Source of the DNA: Bradyrhizobium sp. 132
GTDB lineage: Bacteria > Pseudomonadota > Alphaproteobacteria > Rhizobiales > Xanthobacteraceae
Direction of reading: 5' to 3'
Length of the DNA: 64,000 bases
NCBI RefSeq assembly: GCF_023074185.1
Contig: NZ_JADPKY010000112.1
Location: forward strand, 1 to 64,000
The notes below the pieces were generated by a model that worked only from the letters and a program-made list of their open reading frames with translations, ran no database searches and was not told where the DNA came from. The translations under genes and the position numbers were made by a program. How positions within the stretch are numbered: position 1 is the first letter of the stretch; every line of letters starts with the position of its first letter. Positions 1 to 7,976 of this stretch are shown here, one piece after another.

Positions 1-64
1 GGTGGGGGTACCTCCGCGGAGGGGGCACTCGTTATCACAGGCAGTGTCCCCAAGAGGAGAAAAC

Positions 65-108
65 CCTCACCCGCGCTTCGCGCGACCTCTCCCGCAAGCG
101 GGAGAGGT
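65..108. repeat. Dispersed GC-rich repeat (hairpin)
   Basis: The sequence contains a short hairpin (CTCTCCCGC / GCGGGAGAG) next to a GCGCTTCGCGC palindrome. The same pattern recurs near 58308-58357 and in shorter form at 23651-23674, so this is a dispersed extragenic repeat rather than a gene. The rest of 1-281 shows no convincing gene. Confidence 0.6.
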
Positions 109-281
109 ACTGGAGCCCGGAGCAATCCCCCGATCACCAAAACGGCAGTGTTTCAAGCGCTTTACCATCACATAAAGGGCGTATTCGCACCCGAAGAGTT
201 CAGTGGAGTTCGGAAGCGGACATGCCCGGACACATTGCTTGCCGTGGTATTTGGCTTAAGTAACAACCGTTCGCGCTCCGA

Positions 282-1187
282 TTGGATTGTTTCGTGTTCA
301 CAACGCCTCATCATGCGCCCGGCCTGCGCTCAACGGAGCGGCGCGCAAGCGATCCGCGCTCCGCCGGCCGGCTGGCCATGGCGGCCCTGTGCGGGCTGGT
401 TTTGGCGTGGGCGGCGGAGCCCGCGGCGGCGCAGGGCAAGCTCGAGGCGCAATATGAGGCCTCGCTGGCCGGCATTCCCGTCGGGCGAGGCGCCTGGAAC
501 ATCGATATCGGAGACGACGTGTTCGCCGCAGCCGCCTCGGGCGGCACCACGGGGCTGCTGAAGTCGTTCGCGGGCGGGTCCGGCACCGGCGCCAGCCAAG
601 GGCGGGTGATCAACGGCGCTCTGGTCGCGACCGGCTACCAAGCCTCCACCACCACCTCGAAAAAGACCGAGGAAATCCGCATCACGCTCGACAAGGGCAA
701 TGTGAAGGATTTTGCCATCGTACCGGAGCCCCCGGTCGATGCAGACCGCATCGTCGTCACCGATGCGCATCGCCGTGGCGTCTGGGATCCGATGACGGCC
801 TCGCTGGTGCGCGTGCCCGGCACCGGCGACGTGCTGTCGCCGGACGCCTGCCACGGCAGCGCCGCCGTGTTCGACGGCCGCATGCGCTACGAACTCAAGC
901 TGGATTTCAAGCGCATGGAGACCGTGAAGGCGGAGAAGGGCTATCACGGCCCGGTCGTGGTCTGCTCGCTGTTCTTCGTGCCTGTGGCGGGCTACATCCC
1001 CGACCGCCCCGTGATCAAATACCTCGCCGCCCAGCGCAACATCGAGATCGCCTTCGCGCCGGTGGCGGGCACGCGCGTCCTGGTCCCGTTCTGGCTGAAA
1101 GTGCCGACGCCGCTCGGCCCCGCGATGCTGGAAGCCACCAGCTTCATCACATCAGCCCAGCCGCCGCGGGTCGCGAAGACGCAGTAG
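282..1187 (+). CDS. DUF3108 domain secreted protein
   Basis: This 301-residue protein of unknown function looks like the DUF3108 family, probably periplasmic. A hydrophobic stretch around residues 33-50 ends in AAAQG, typical of a signal-peptidase I site, and the body is predicted beta-rich with no catalytic motif I can name. The start is uncertain: TTG 282, GTG 294 and ATG 378 are all in frame and none has a good ribosome binding site. An ATG 378 start would put the signal sequence at the very N-terminus, while the longer starts add basic residues in front of it. The family assignment rests on overall resemblance. Confidence 0.75.
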   Translation: MDCFVFTTPHHAPGLRSTERRASDPRSAGRLAMAALCGLVLAWAAEPAAAQGKLEAQYEASLAGIPVGRGAWNIDIGDDVFAAAASGGTTGLLKSFAGGSGTGASQGRVINGALVATGYQASTTTSKKTEEIRITLDKGNVKDFAIVPEPPVDADRIVVTDAHRRGVWDPMTASLVRVPGTGDVLSPDACHGSAAVFDGRMRYELKLDFKRMETVKAEKGYHGPVVVCSLFFVPVAGYIPDRPVIKYLAAQRNIEIAFAPVAGTRVLVPFWLKVPTPLGPAMLEATSFITSAQPPRVAKTQ

Positions 1188-1773
1188 GCCTGGCGCCTCG
1201 CCCTTTTTTGCGAAAGCAGACACGAGCGATTTCAACGACTTACCTACTGTGCATGGGGTTGTTTTCGCGGTTTTGTTTTGGAGGGGGCCTTGAGCAGGGA
1301 ATCCATTTGACTCCTCGCCGATTCTGATTCGACTCCGCGCCATCCCCAATTTTAAGGAACGCGCCACCGAAACGTCGCTTGTGCGGCAGCCCGAAACTCC
1401 ATCTAGTGCACAACCAGTAAGTCTCCCGCGACATGTTGCGTGAACGGAACAGGACTCATGGGGAGTCTGCGATTCGGCCGCGATTCGTTCTCAACTCGTT
1501 CCGAAGCTTAAAGACACAGGGAAAAGCGTCGCAAAGTGAGACAGTTGCGCGGGGTTTGGGGAGCGTCACCATATTCTCCGCTGCTTGATCCCCTCACCCT
1601 GAGGAGGCCGCGTAAGCGGCCGTCTCGAAGGGCGAGGGGCCCGGCACCATCCGGGGCCTTCGTCCTTCGAGACGCGCTGACGCGCTCCTCAGGATGAGGA
1701 GCAAGGCCCAGCCTCCGGCCCGCCCCAAAACAGCACTGACATTCGCCCCAATCGCCATTACCTAATCTCTGAG
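1188..1773. other. Long intergenic region with two GANTC clusters
   Basis: About 590 bases lie between the DUF3108 gene and the helicase gene. No supported gene is visible; the short reading frames are not protein-like. The segment has two tight groups of GANTC (the CcrM methylation sequence), five at 1299-1335 and four at 1453-1486, followed by a large palindromic repeat at 1591-1700. The stretch 1190-1560 is visibly more AT-rich than the flanking genes. I could not define a promoter for the helicase with confidence. Confidence 0.7.
1591..1700. repeat. Large imperfect palindromic repeat
   Basis: The outer arms CCTCACCCTGAGGAG and CTCCTCAGGATGAGG pair, as do inner arms CGTCTCGAAGG and CCTTCGAGACG. 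The same CCTGAGG...CTCGAAGG theme recurs at 21466-21510 and 46503-46607. This is a dispersed extragenic palindrome of the kind common in Bradyrhizobium genomes. Confidence 0.75.
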
Positions 1774-4700
1774 ATGCCCTTTTCCTCCTCCCCCTTCGCT
1801 TCCGAGCGGCTTCCCGGCGCCGGCGTCACTGCGGTGCTCGGGCCGACCAACACCGGCAAGACCCATCTCGCCATCGAGCGGATGCTCGCGCATCCCTCGG
1901 GCATGATCGGGCTGCCGCTGCGCCTGCTCGCACGCGAGGTCTATAACAAGATCGCCGCGCGGGTCGGCCCCGATGCCGTCGCGCTTGTGACAGGCGAGGA
2001 GAAGATCAAGCCGAAATCGCCGCGCTACTGGGTCTCCACCGTTGAGGCGATGCCGCGGGATCTCGACGTCTCCTTCCTCGCCGTCGACGAGGTGCAGATC
2101 GCCTCTGATCTCGAGCGCGGCCACGTCTTCACCGACCGCATCCTCAACCGCCGCGGCCGCGACGAGACGCTGCTGCTGGGCGCGGCGACGATGCGCCCGA
2201 TCATCGAGCGGCTGCTGCCGGGCGTCTCCATGATCACGCGGCCGCGCCTGTCGCAGCTGGAATTCGCCGGCGACCGCAAGATCACGCGCCAGCCGCGCCG
2301 CACCGCCATCGTCGCCTTCTCGGCCGACGAGGTCTACGCCATCGCCGAGCTGATCCGCCGCCAGCATGGCGGCGCCGCCGTGGTGCTGGGATCGCTGTCC
2401 CCGCGCACCCGCAACGCGCAGGTGGCGATGTTCCAGAACGGCGAGGTCGATTATCTCGTCGCCACCGACGCCGTCGGCATGGGCCTCAATCTCGACGTCG
2501 ACCACGTCGCCTTCGCCTCCGACCGCAAGTTCGACGGCTACCAGTTCCGCCGCCTGACGCCGTCCGAATTCGCCCAGATCGCCGGCCGTGCCGGCCGCGC
2601 CACCCGCAACGGCACTTTCGGCACCACCGGCCGCTGCGGGCCGTTCGAGCCCGAGCTGGTGAACGCGCTGCAGAACCACACCTTCGACCCGGTCAAGGTT
2701 TTGCAATGGCGCAATTCGAAGCTGGATTTCGCCTCGCTCGGCGCGCTCCAGGTGTCCCTGAACCTGGGCCCCGGCCATGAGGCGCTGACGCGCGCGCCGA
2801 TCGCCGAGGACATGCGCGTGCTCGACCATGCCGCCCGCGACGCCGAGGTGCGCGATGTCGCGCATGGCAAGGAGGCCGTGGAACGGCTGTGGGAGGCCTG
2901 CCAGATCCCGGACTACCGAAAATTGTCGCCGGCCGCCCATGCCGAGCTGGTCACCACGCTGTACGGCTTCCTGATGCAGAAGGGCTGCATCCCCGATTCC
3001 TGGTTCAGGACCCAGATCGACCAGGCCGACCGCGTCGACGGTGATATCGACACCCTCTCGGCCCGGATTGCGCAGATTCGCACCTGGACCTTCGTCGCCA
3101 ACCGCCCGGACTGGCTGAAAGACCCCGAACGCTGGCAGGGAATCGCCCGCGAGGTCGAAAATAAATTATCGGATGCGCTCCATGAACGCTTGACTGAGCG
3201 TTTCGTTGATCGCCGGACCAGTGTATTGATGCGCCGCCTGCGGGAGAACACGAGCTTGAATACTGAAATCGGCAAGACCGGCGAAGTCATCGTCGAAGGC
3301 CATGTCATCGGCCGCCTCGATGGCTTCACCTTTGCACCGGATGCGGCGGAAGCCGGCTCCGATGCGAAAGCGTTGCAGGCGGCAGCGCAGGCCGTGCTCG
3401 CCGGCGAGATCAACGCGCGCGCCGAAAAACTGGGCAACGCGCCGGACGAGCAGTTCGTGCTGACCTCGGAAGGCATGATCCGCTGGACCGGCGACGCTGT
3501 GGCGCGGCTGTCTGCCGCAGAGGACGCGCTGCATCCGCGCATCCGCATCATCTCCGACGAACGCCTGACCGGCGGCCCCCGCGACAAGGTGCAGGCCCGG
3601 CTCGACCTCTGGCTCAAGACGCACATCGAAAAGCTGCTCGGGCCGATGTTCGAGCTGTCGAAGGCCGAGGACGTCACCGGCATCGCCCGCGGCATCGCCT
3701 ACCAGCTCGTCGAGGCGCTCGGCGTGCTGGAGCGCCAGAAGATCGCCAACGAGCTGAAGGACCTCGACCAGCCCTCGCGCGCCGTCCTGCGCAAATATGG
3801 CGTCCGCTTCGGCGCCTATCACATCTATTTCCCCGGCCTGCTGAAGCCGGCCGGGCGTGCGCTGGCCGCCCTGCTCTGGGCGCTGAAGCAGGACAACGTC
3901 GATCCCTCCGCGCTGTCGGGCGCGCAGCATCTGGCAAGTTCGGGCCGCACCTCGTTCCCGGTCGACAAGCAGCTGCCGCGCGATGCCTATCGCGTGCTCG
4001 GCTACAAGCAGGCCGGCGAGCGTGCCGTGCGCGTCGATATCCTGGAGCGCCTTGCCGATCTGATCCGCCCGGCGCTGGCCTGGCGCGAGAACGCGTCGGG
4101 CGAGAAGCCCGCCGGCGCGTTCGACGGCCGCAGTTTTGTCGTGACGCAGGCGATGACGTCGCTCACCGGCTCGGCCGGCGAGGACTTTGCGTCCGTGCTG
4201 CGCGCGCTCGGCTACCGCATGGATAAGCGCCCACCGCTGCCGGCAAAGCCGGTTGTCGTGGAGACGCCGGCTGCTGAAGCAAGCACCGAAGCTCCGGCCG
4301 AGACGCCCGAGACGGAAACGCCGGTCGAAGACGCTGCCGTGTCTGCGGATGCCGCAATCGAAGCCGCCGCCGAGCCTGTGACCGTCGAAGACGCGCCCGG
4401 CATGGAGCAGCACGACGAGCCCGTGCACGAAGAACCGGCTCTCGAAGCTTCCCCTGAAGCCCCCGTCACGCCGGAAGACGCTCCCGGCATCGCGCCGCCT
4501 GTGGAAGAGGTTGCTGCACCCATCGAGGCTGCCGAAGCTGCTCCCGCCGAAACCGCTCCCGCAGAGACCGCTGCAGCCGAAGCCGCTGCGTCGGCCGATG
4601 CCGCTGCGCCTGTGGAGGCCGCGGCCACGCCCGCCGAGCCCGAGCTCATCGAGGTCTGGCGTCCGAGCGGCCGTCACGACGATCGCAAGCCGCGCCACGA

Positions 4701-5214
4701 GCGCCATCGTAACCAGCGCCACCACAACCAGCCGCGCCCGCAGGCGGGTGCTGAAGCAGGCGCCGCGCCTGCCGAAGGCGAAGCAGCGCAGGCCGCCGAC
4801 GGCGAGAAGCGCGGCGAGCGTCATCGCCATGGCGGTGGTCATCGCAGAGATTCCGGTCGCGATGGCGGCAGAGACTTCCGCAAGCCGCGCGAAGGCGGTG
4901 GCGAAGCTGCGCCGCGTCCGGAGGGACAGGGGCGCGGCGACAAGAACCGCAGCCTCCAAGGTCGAGATCAAGGCAAGGACCGCGACAACAAGGATCGCGA
5001 TCGCAACAAGGGCAAGTTCGGCGGCGATCGCGACAAGGGCCGCGACAACCGTGGCCGCGACCGCGACAAGGGCCGCGACCGCCAGGGCGGCCCGTCGCTG
5101 CGTCCCTACGCCTCGAGCGCCACCCCGCGCGAGCGCGATCGTCCTGCCGATCCGAACTCGCCGTTCGCAAAGCTCGCCGCGCTGAAAGAGCAGCTGTCCG
5201 GGCGTAAGGAGTAG
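1774..5214 (+). CDS. SUV3-like DExH RNA helicase with disordered tail
   Basis: This 1,146-residue protein resembles the mitochondrial SUV3 family of ATP-dependent RNA helicases, which partner exoribonucleases in RNA turnover. Walker A GPTNTGKT is at residues 23-30, a DEVQ Walker B near 104, and motif VI QIAGRAGR near 267-274. The helicase core and accessory domains extend to about residue 830. A long tail follows, first Ala/Glu/Pro-rich, then Arg/Asp/Gly/Lys-rich with repeated DRDKGRD-like units, suggesting a disordered RNA-binding extension. The S4 protein, fdxA and carD follow on the same strand. The family call is secure; its role in RNA decay is inference from homologues. Confidence 0.9.
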   Translation: MPFSSSPFASERLPGAGVTAVLGPTNTGKTHLAIERMLAHPSGMIGLPLRLLAREVYNKIAARVGPDAVALVTGEEKIKPKSPRYWVSTVEAMPRDLDVSFLAVDEVQIASDLERGHVFTDRILNRRGRDETLLLGAATMRPIIERLLPGVSMITRPRLSQLEFAGDRKITRQPRRTAIVAFSADEVYAIAELIRRQHGGAAVVLGSLSPRTRNAQVAMFQNGEVDYLVATDAVGMGLNLDVDHVAFASDRKFDGYQFRRLTPSEFAQIAGRAGRATRNGTFGTTGRCGPFEPELVNALQNHTFDPVKVLQWRNSKLDFASLGALQVSLNLGPGHEALTRAPIAEDMRVLDHAARDAEVRDVAHGKEAVERLWEACQIPDYRKLSPAAHAELVTTLYGFLMQKGCIPDSWFRTQIDQADRVDGDIDTLSARIAQIRTWTFVANRPDWLKDPERWQGIAREVENKLSDALHERLTERFVDRRTSVLMRRLRENTSLNTEIGKTGEVIVEGHVIGRLDGFTFAPDAAEAGSDAKALQAAAQAVLAGEINARAEKLGNAPDEQFVLTSEGMIRWTGDAVARLSAAEDALHPRIRIISDERLTGGPRDKVQARLDLWLKTHIEKLLGPMFELSKAEDVTGIARGIAYQLVEALGVLERQKIANELKDLDQPSRAVLRKYGVRFGAYHIYFPGLLKPAGRALAALLWALKQDNVDPSALSGAQHLASSGRTSFPVDKQLPRDAYRVLGYKQAGERAVRVDILERLADLIRPALAWRENASGEKPAGAFDGRSFVVTQAMTSLTGSAGEDFASVLRALGYRMDKRPPLPAKPVVVETPAAEASTEAPAETPETETPVEDAAVSADAAIEAAAEPVTVEDAPGMEQHDEPVHEEPALEASPEAPVTPEDAPGIAPPVEEVAAPIEAAEAAPAETAPAETAAAEAAASADAAAPVEAAATPAEPELIEVWRPSGRHDDRKPRHERHRNQRHHNQPRPQAGAEAGAAPAEGEAAQAADGEKRGERHRHGGGHRRDSGRDGGRDFRKPREGGGEAAPRPEGQGRGDKNRSLQGRDQGKDRDNKDRDRNKGKFGGDRDKGRDNRGRDRDKGRDRQGGPSLRPYASSATPRERDRPADPNSPFAKLAALKEQLSGRKE

Positions 5215-5218
5215 CACA

Positions 5219-5280
5219 GCGTTTTCAAGCGAAGTGCGGAGCGGTTCGCGTGAAGAAAACGCGTCAGAAGGAATAGAGTC
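5219..5280. repeat. Dispersed palindromic repeat abutting the S4 gene
   Basis: Inverted arms GCGTTTTC (5219-5226) and GAAAACGC (5255-5262) enclose AAGCGAAGTG...GGTTCGCGTG. From memory this matches a very common Bradyrhizobium/Rhodopseudomonas extragenic repeat whose right end reads about ACGCGTCAAAA...TAGAG. Here that right end runs directly into the translation start region of the S4 gene. Confidence 0.65.
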
Positions 5281-5568
5281 ACGACCGAGCGGCAGCGCAT
5301 CGACAAATGGCTGTGGCATGCGCGGGTGGTGAAGGCGCGGACCTCGGCTGCTGAACTCGTCGAGTCCGGCCATGTCCGCGTCAACGGCGTGCGCGAAAAA
5401 TCGCCGGGGCATGCGGTCAAGATCGGCGACGTGCTCACCGTCGCGCTCGATCGCACCGTGCGCGTCTTGAAAGTCGCAGCCTTCAACGAGCGCCGCGGCG
5501 ATGCCGCATCGGCCCGTGTGCTCTACGAAGAGGTCAGTGAAGGCCCTCCAAATTCTCAGCGCAATTAA
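5281..5568 (+). CDS. S4-domain RNA-binding protein (Hsp15-like), apparent ACG start
   Basis: The product resembles heat-shock protein 15 (HslR), which binds RNA and stalled 50S subunits. The core motif R-IDKWLWHAR begins six codons into this reading and is followed by the typical S4 sequence VRVNG. The conserved motif lies upstream of the first in-frame GTG (5326), so that start would delete the S4 fold. Between the in-frame stop at 5251 and the motif there is no in-frame ATG, GTG, TTG or CTG. ACG at 5281, giving T-TERQRIDKW, has a good Shine-Dalgarno AGAAGGA at 5266-5272 with about 8 bases spacing. I therefore annotate ACG 5281 as the likely start, giving about 95 residues. A mutated start or a sequence error are alternatives. 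Confidence 0.8.
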   Translation, partial: TTERQRIDKWLWHARVVKARTSAAELVESGHVRVNGVREKSPGHAVKIGDVLTVALDRTVRVLKVAAFNERRGDAASARVLYEEVSEGPPNSQRN

Positions 5569-5700
5569 TTGCGCTTTGAATTCATTTCTTGGTCGATCGG
5601 ACACATAAAGCCGTCATGATCGGCCGTTGCCGACCTTGCAGCGCCGGGCCATCCGCGCTACGCAAGCCGCGAGTTTTAAAAGAGCTTTTCGGAGCGTTGG

Positions 5701-6039
5701 ATGACTTACGTCGTCACTGAAGACTGCATCAAGTGCAAGTACACCGACTGCGTCGAGGTCTGCCCGGTCGACTGTTTCTACGAGGGCGAGAACATGCTCG
5801 TCATCCATCCTGACGAGTGCATAGACTGCGGCGTGTGCGAGCCGGAATGCCCCGCCGACGCCATCAAGCCGGACACGGAACCGGGCCTGGAAAAGTGGCT
5901 CACCGTCAACGCCGACTACGCCAAGAGCTGGCCGAACATCACCCAGAAGAAAGAATCACCTGCCGACGCCAAGGAATTCGACGGCGTGGAGGGCAAGTTC
6001 GACAAGTATTTTTCTCCGAACCCAGGCTCCGGCGACTAA
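5701..6039 (+). CDS. fdxA: 7Fe ferredoxin FdxA
   Basis: This 112-residue ferredoxin carries one [3Fe-4S] and one [4Fe-4S] cluster, the FdxA type. The N-terminal cysteine motif at residues 9-25 includes C17, C21-P and C25. The second motif is a standard C-x2-C-x2-C-x3-C-P set near residues 40-51. It is a cytoplasmic electron carrier. The ATG at 5701 is preceded by GGAG at suitable distance. Its place between the S4 protein and carD matches the gene order I recall in many alphaproteobacteria. Confidence 0.95.
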   Translation: MTYVVTEDCIKCKYTDCVEVCPVDCFYEGENMLVIHPDECIDCGVCEPECPADAIKPDTEPGLEKWLTVNADYAKSWPNITQKKESPADAKEFDGVEGKFDKYFSPNPGSGD

Positions 6040-6107
6040 TTCGGGCCCAAACTTAACCCTAATAGCGGCGCTACCGCCGAAAACCAGCCCTCAAGACCCC
6101 TAAATCA

Positions 6108-6135
6108 TTGATTTTTGCGGGAAATGTGCTATATT
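6108..6135 (+). promoter_or_regulatory. Sigma-70-type promoter for carD
   Basis: TTGATT (6108-6113) and TATATT (6130-6135) are separated by 16 bases, close to the consensus for a housekeeping promoter. Transcription would start near 6142. That lies downstream of the first possible ATG of the carD frame (6115), so translation should begin later. Confidence 0.6.
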
Positions 6136-6234
6136 GGGCACATTAAACCGAACCCTTCGTCAGCCCCGTCGGCCCGTTGGGTTCCCGTGAAACCAGATGT
6201 CGAACAGGGGCGTGGCAGTTTCCGCGCACAGGCT

Positions 6235-7230
6235 GTGTCACAGAAAACGCGTAAAAAGAGTACTTCTGCGAAGGCTTCCCACAAGGTGGCCAAGAAAGTC
6301 GCCGCGGCCAGCCGTAGCGCATCCAAGGGTCGGACCGCGACGAAGGCGCCGGCTGCAAAGTCCTCGAAGAACAAAAGAAGCGCAATGCCTAACAAGACTG
6401 CCAAGCCGGCCGCGAAAGCGACCGTGGCCAAGCCTGTTGCTGCCAAGCCCCCTGTTGCCAAGCCTGCTACCAAACCTGCTGTTGCCAAGGCTCCCGCTGC
6501 CAAGCCGGCCGCGGCGAAGGTTGCTGCTGCTCCTGCCAAGGCCGCCCCTGTCGCTGCCGCCAAGCCGGTCGTGAAGCCCGCGGCTGTTGCGCCGAAGGTC
6601 GAGGAAAAGAAGGTCGTGACCCAGCGTCAGGGTTTCAAGGCCAACGAATTCGTCGTCTATCCCGCTCACGGCGTCGGCCAGATCCTGGCCATCGAGGAGC
6701 AGGAGATCGCCGGCGCGAAGCTCGAGCTGTTCGTCATCAACTTCATCAAGGACAAGATGACGCTGCGCGTGCCGACCGCCAAGGTCGCCAATGTCGGCAT
6801 GCGCAAGCTGTCCGATCCTGCGCTGGTGAAGCGTGCGCTCGAGACACTCAAGGGCCGCGCCCGCGTCAAGCGCACCATGTGGTCGCGCCGCGCCCAGGAA
6901 TACGAAGCCAAGATCAATTCGGGCGACATCGTCGCGATCGCGGAAGTCGTGCGCGACCTCTACCGTTCCGAGTCGCAGCCCGAGCAGTCCTACAGCGAAC
7001 GCCAGCTCTATGAAGCAGCGCTCGACCGTCTGTCCCGCGAGATCGCGGTGGTGCAGCACTCGACCGAGACCGAAGCGGTCAAGGAGATCGAGGCCCAGCT
7101 CGCCAAGAGCCCGCGCCGCACCGGCGCCAAGTCGGAAGCCGCCGAAGGCGAGGCCGATACGGACGCCGAGGGCGAAAGCGACGAGACCGAGGGCGGCGGC
7201 GGCACCACGGTCGCCGACGAGGCGGCGTAG
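6235..7230 (+). CDS. carD: CarD-family transcription regulator with H1-like N-terminal tail
   Basis: The C-terminal half (from about FKANEFVVYPAHGVG) is a CarD/CdnL domain, which binds the RNA polymerase beta subunit and stabilises open complexes. The first 130 or so residues are almost only Lys, Ala, Pro, Val and Ser with repeated AAKP/VAKP units, like histone H1 or AlgP tails, and could bind DNA. The last 40 residues are acidic. The frame is open from ATG 6115, but the promoter at 6108-6135 makes that start unlikely. GTG 6235 (MSQKTRKK..., 331 residues) keeps the full basic tail; ATG 6385 (MPNKTAKP..., 281 residues) is the main alternative. A strong terminator follows the stop. Confidence 0.85.
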   Translation: MSQKTRKKSTSAKASHKVAKKVAAASRSASKGRTATKAPAAKSSKNKRSAMPNKTAKPAAKATVAKPVAAKPPVAKPATKPAVAKAPAAKPAAAKVAAAPAKAAPVAAAKPVVKPAAVAPKVEEKKVVTQRQGFKANEFVVYPAHGVGQILAIEEQEIAGAKLELFVINFIKDKMTLRVPTAKVANVGMRKLSDPALVKRALETLKGRARVKRTMWSRRAQEYEAKINSGDIVAIAEVVRDLYRSESQPEQSYSERQLYEAALDRLSREIAVVQHSTETEAVKEIEAQLAKSPRRTGAKSEAAEGEADTDAEGESDETEGGGGTTVADEAA

Positions 7231-7255
7231 CGTCTCGCGTTCATCGCAACAGTTC

Positions 7256-7284
7256 AAAAGCCCGGCCGTTTGGCCGGGCTTTTT
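7256..7284 (+). terminator. Rho-independent terminator after carD
   Basis: A 12-base stem (AAAAGCCCGGCC paired with GGCCGGGCTTTT, loop GTTT) ends in a T run, 26 bases after the carD stop codon. It closes the rightward block. Confidence 0.9.
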
Positions 7285-7304
7285 GTTCGGAGTTCGTGGT
7301 TTCG

Positions 7305-7417
7305 TAGGGTGGGTTATCCTCGCGGCTGCGCGTTGCGCAGTCCGCTAGGCGTAACCGACCGCTTCTCTTTCCACGCGAAAAACAAAGAGGTGGGTTACGC
7401 GACGCTAACCCACCCTA
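7305..7417. repeat. Palindromic repeat (TAGGGTGGGTTA type)
   Basis: TAGGGTGGGTTA at the left end pairs with TAACCCACCCTA at the right, with inner symmetric parts around GTTACGC/GCGTAAC. It sits between the convergent carD and regA genes. It is a dispersed extragenic palindrome and may act as an mRNA 3' end. Confidence 0.75.
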
Positions 7418-7442
7418 GGTTCGCACTGGTCGGGGCGCTGGC

Positions 7443-7976
7443 TCACTTCACCGGCCGCTTCTCTAGCTTTCGTGCCAGCGTGCGCCGGTGCATCCCCAGC
7501 CTTCTCGCCGCTTCCGAAATATTAAAGTCGGTCTCGATCAGGGTCTGGTGGATGCGCTCCCATTCGAGTGTCTTGATCGATGTCGGCCGCGCGTCGAGCG
7601 CGACCTCGGCATTGCCTTCGGCCTTGCTGAAGGCGGCTTCGATGTCGTCGGTGTTCGACGGCTTTGCCAGATAGTGGCATGCGCCGAGCTTGATGGCCTC
7701 GACGGCGGTGGAGATGCTGGCAAAGCCTGTCAGCACCACGATCAGCATCTCCGGGTCGTGCGTATGCAAAAGCTCGACGCAGGCGAGGCCCGAGGCACCG
7801 CCGAGCTTGAGGTCGACGACGGCATAGCCGAACGATCGTTGCTCCAGAGCTTTCCGCACGTCCTCGATCGAGGCGGCGAGCACGACCTCGTAGCCGCGGC
7901 GCTCGAACGAACGCTTCAGCGTGCGCGCGAACCCGGCATCGTCCTCGACGACGATGAGCGAGCGGTCAGGCGTCAA
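7443..7976 (-). CDS. regA: Redox response regulator, RegA/ActR/PrrA family
   Basis: This 177-residue protein has a receiver domain with phospho-acceptor Asp55 (VVDLKL), switch Thr/Lys residues (LTGFAS, AKPS), and a C-terminal Fis-type helix-turn-helix (SEAARRLGMHRRTL) that is nearly invariant in the RegA/ActR/RegR family. Such regulators control respiration, CO2 and nitrogen fixation genes according to redox state. It starts with TTG, supported by GGAGG four bases upstream, and overlaps the end of the kinase gene by 11 bases, implying translational coupling. Which downstream genes it controls here is not shown by the sequence. Confidence 0.92.
   Translation of the reverse strand: MTPDRSLIVVEDDAGFARTLKRSFERRGYEVVLAASIEDVRKALEQRSFGYAVVDLKLGGASGLACVELLHTHDPEMLIVVLTGFASISTAVEAIKLGACHYLAKPSNTDDIEAAFSKAEGNAEVALDARPTSIKTLEWERIHQTLIETDFNISEAARRLGMHRRTLARKLEKRPVK

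Noticed and set aside
1240..1434. Small minus-strand open frame in the GANTC-containing gap
   Set aside because: Composition is not protein-like and there is no ribosome binding site.
1188..1773. Possible replication origin because of the GANTC clusters
   Set aside because: I see no DnaA box cluster or AT-rich unwinding element, and the flanking genes are not typical of oriC.
5326..5568. GTG 5326 as start of the S4 protein
   Set aside because: It would remove the conserved IDKWLWHAR part of the S4 fold and has no ribosome binding site.
3166..5604. 812-residue minus-strand open frame opposite the helicase gene
   Set aside because: It is antisense to a clear helicase, has low-complexity shadow composition and no recognisable domain; it arises from high GC content.
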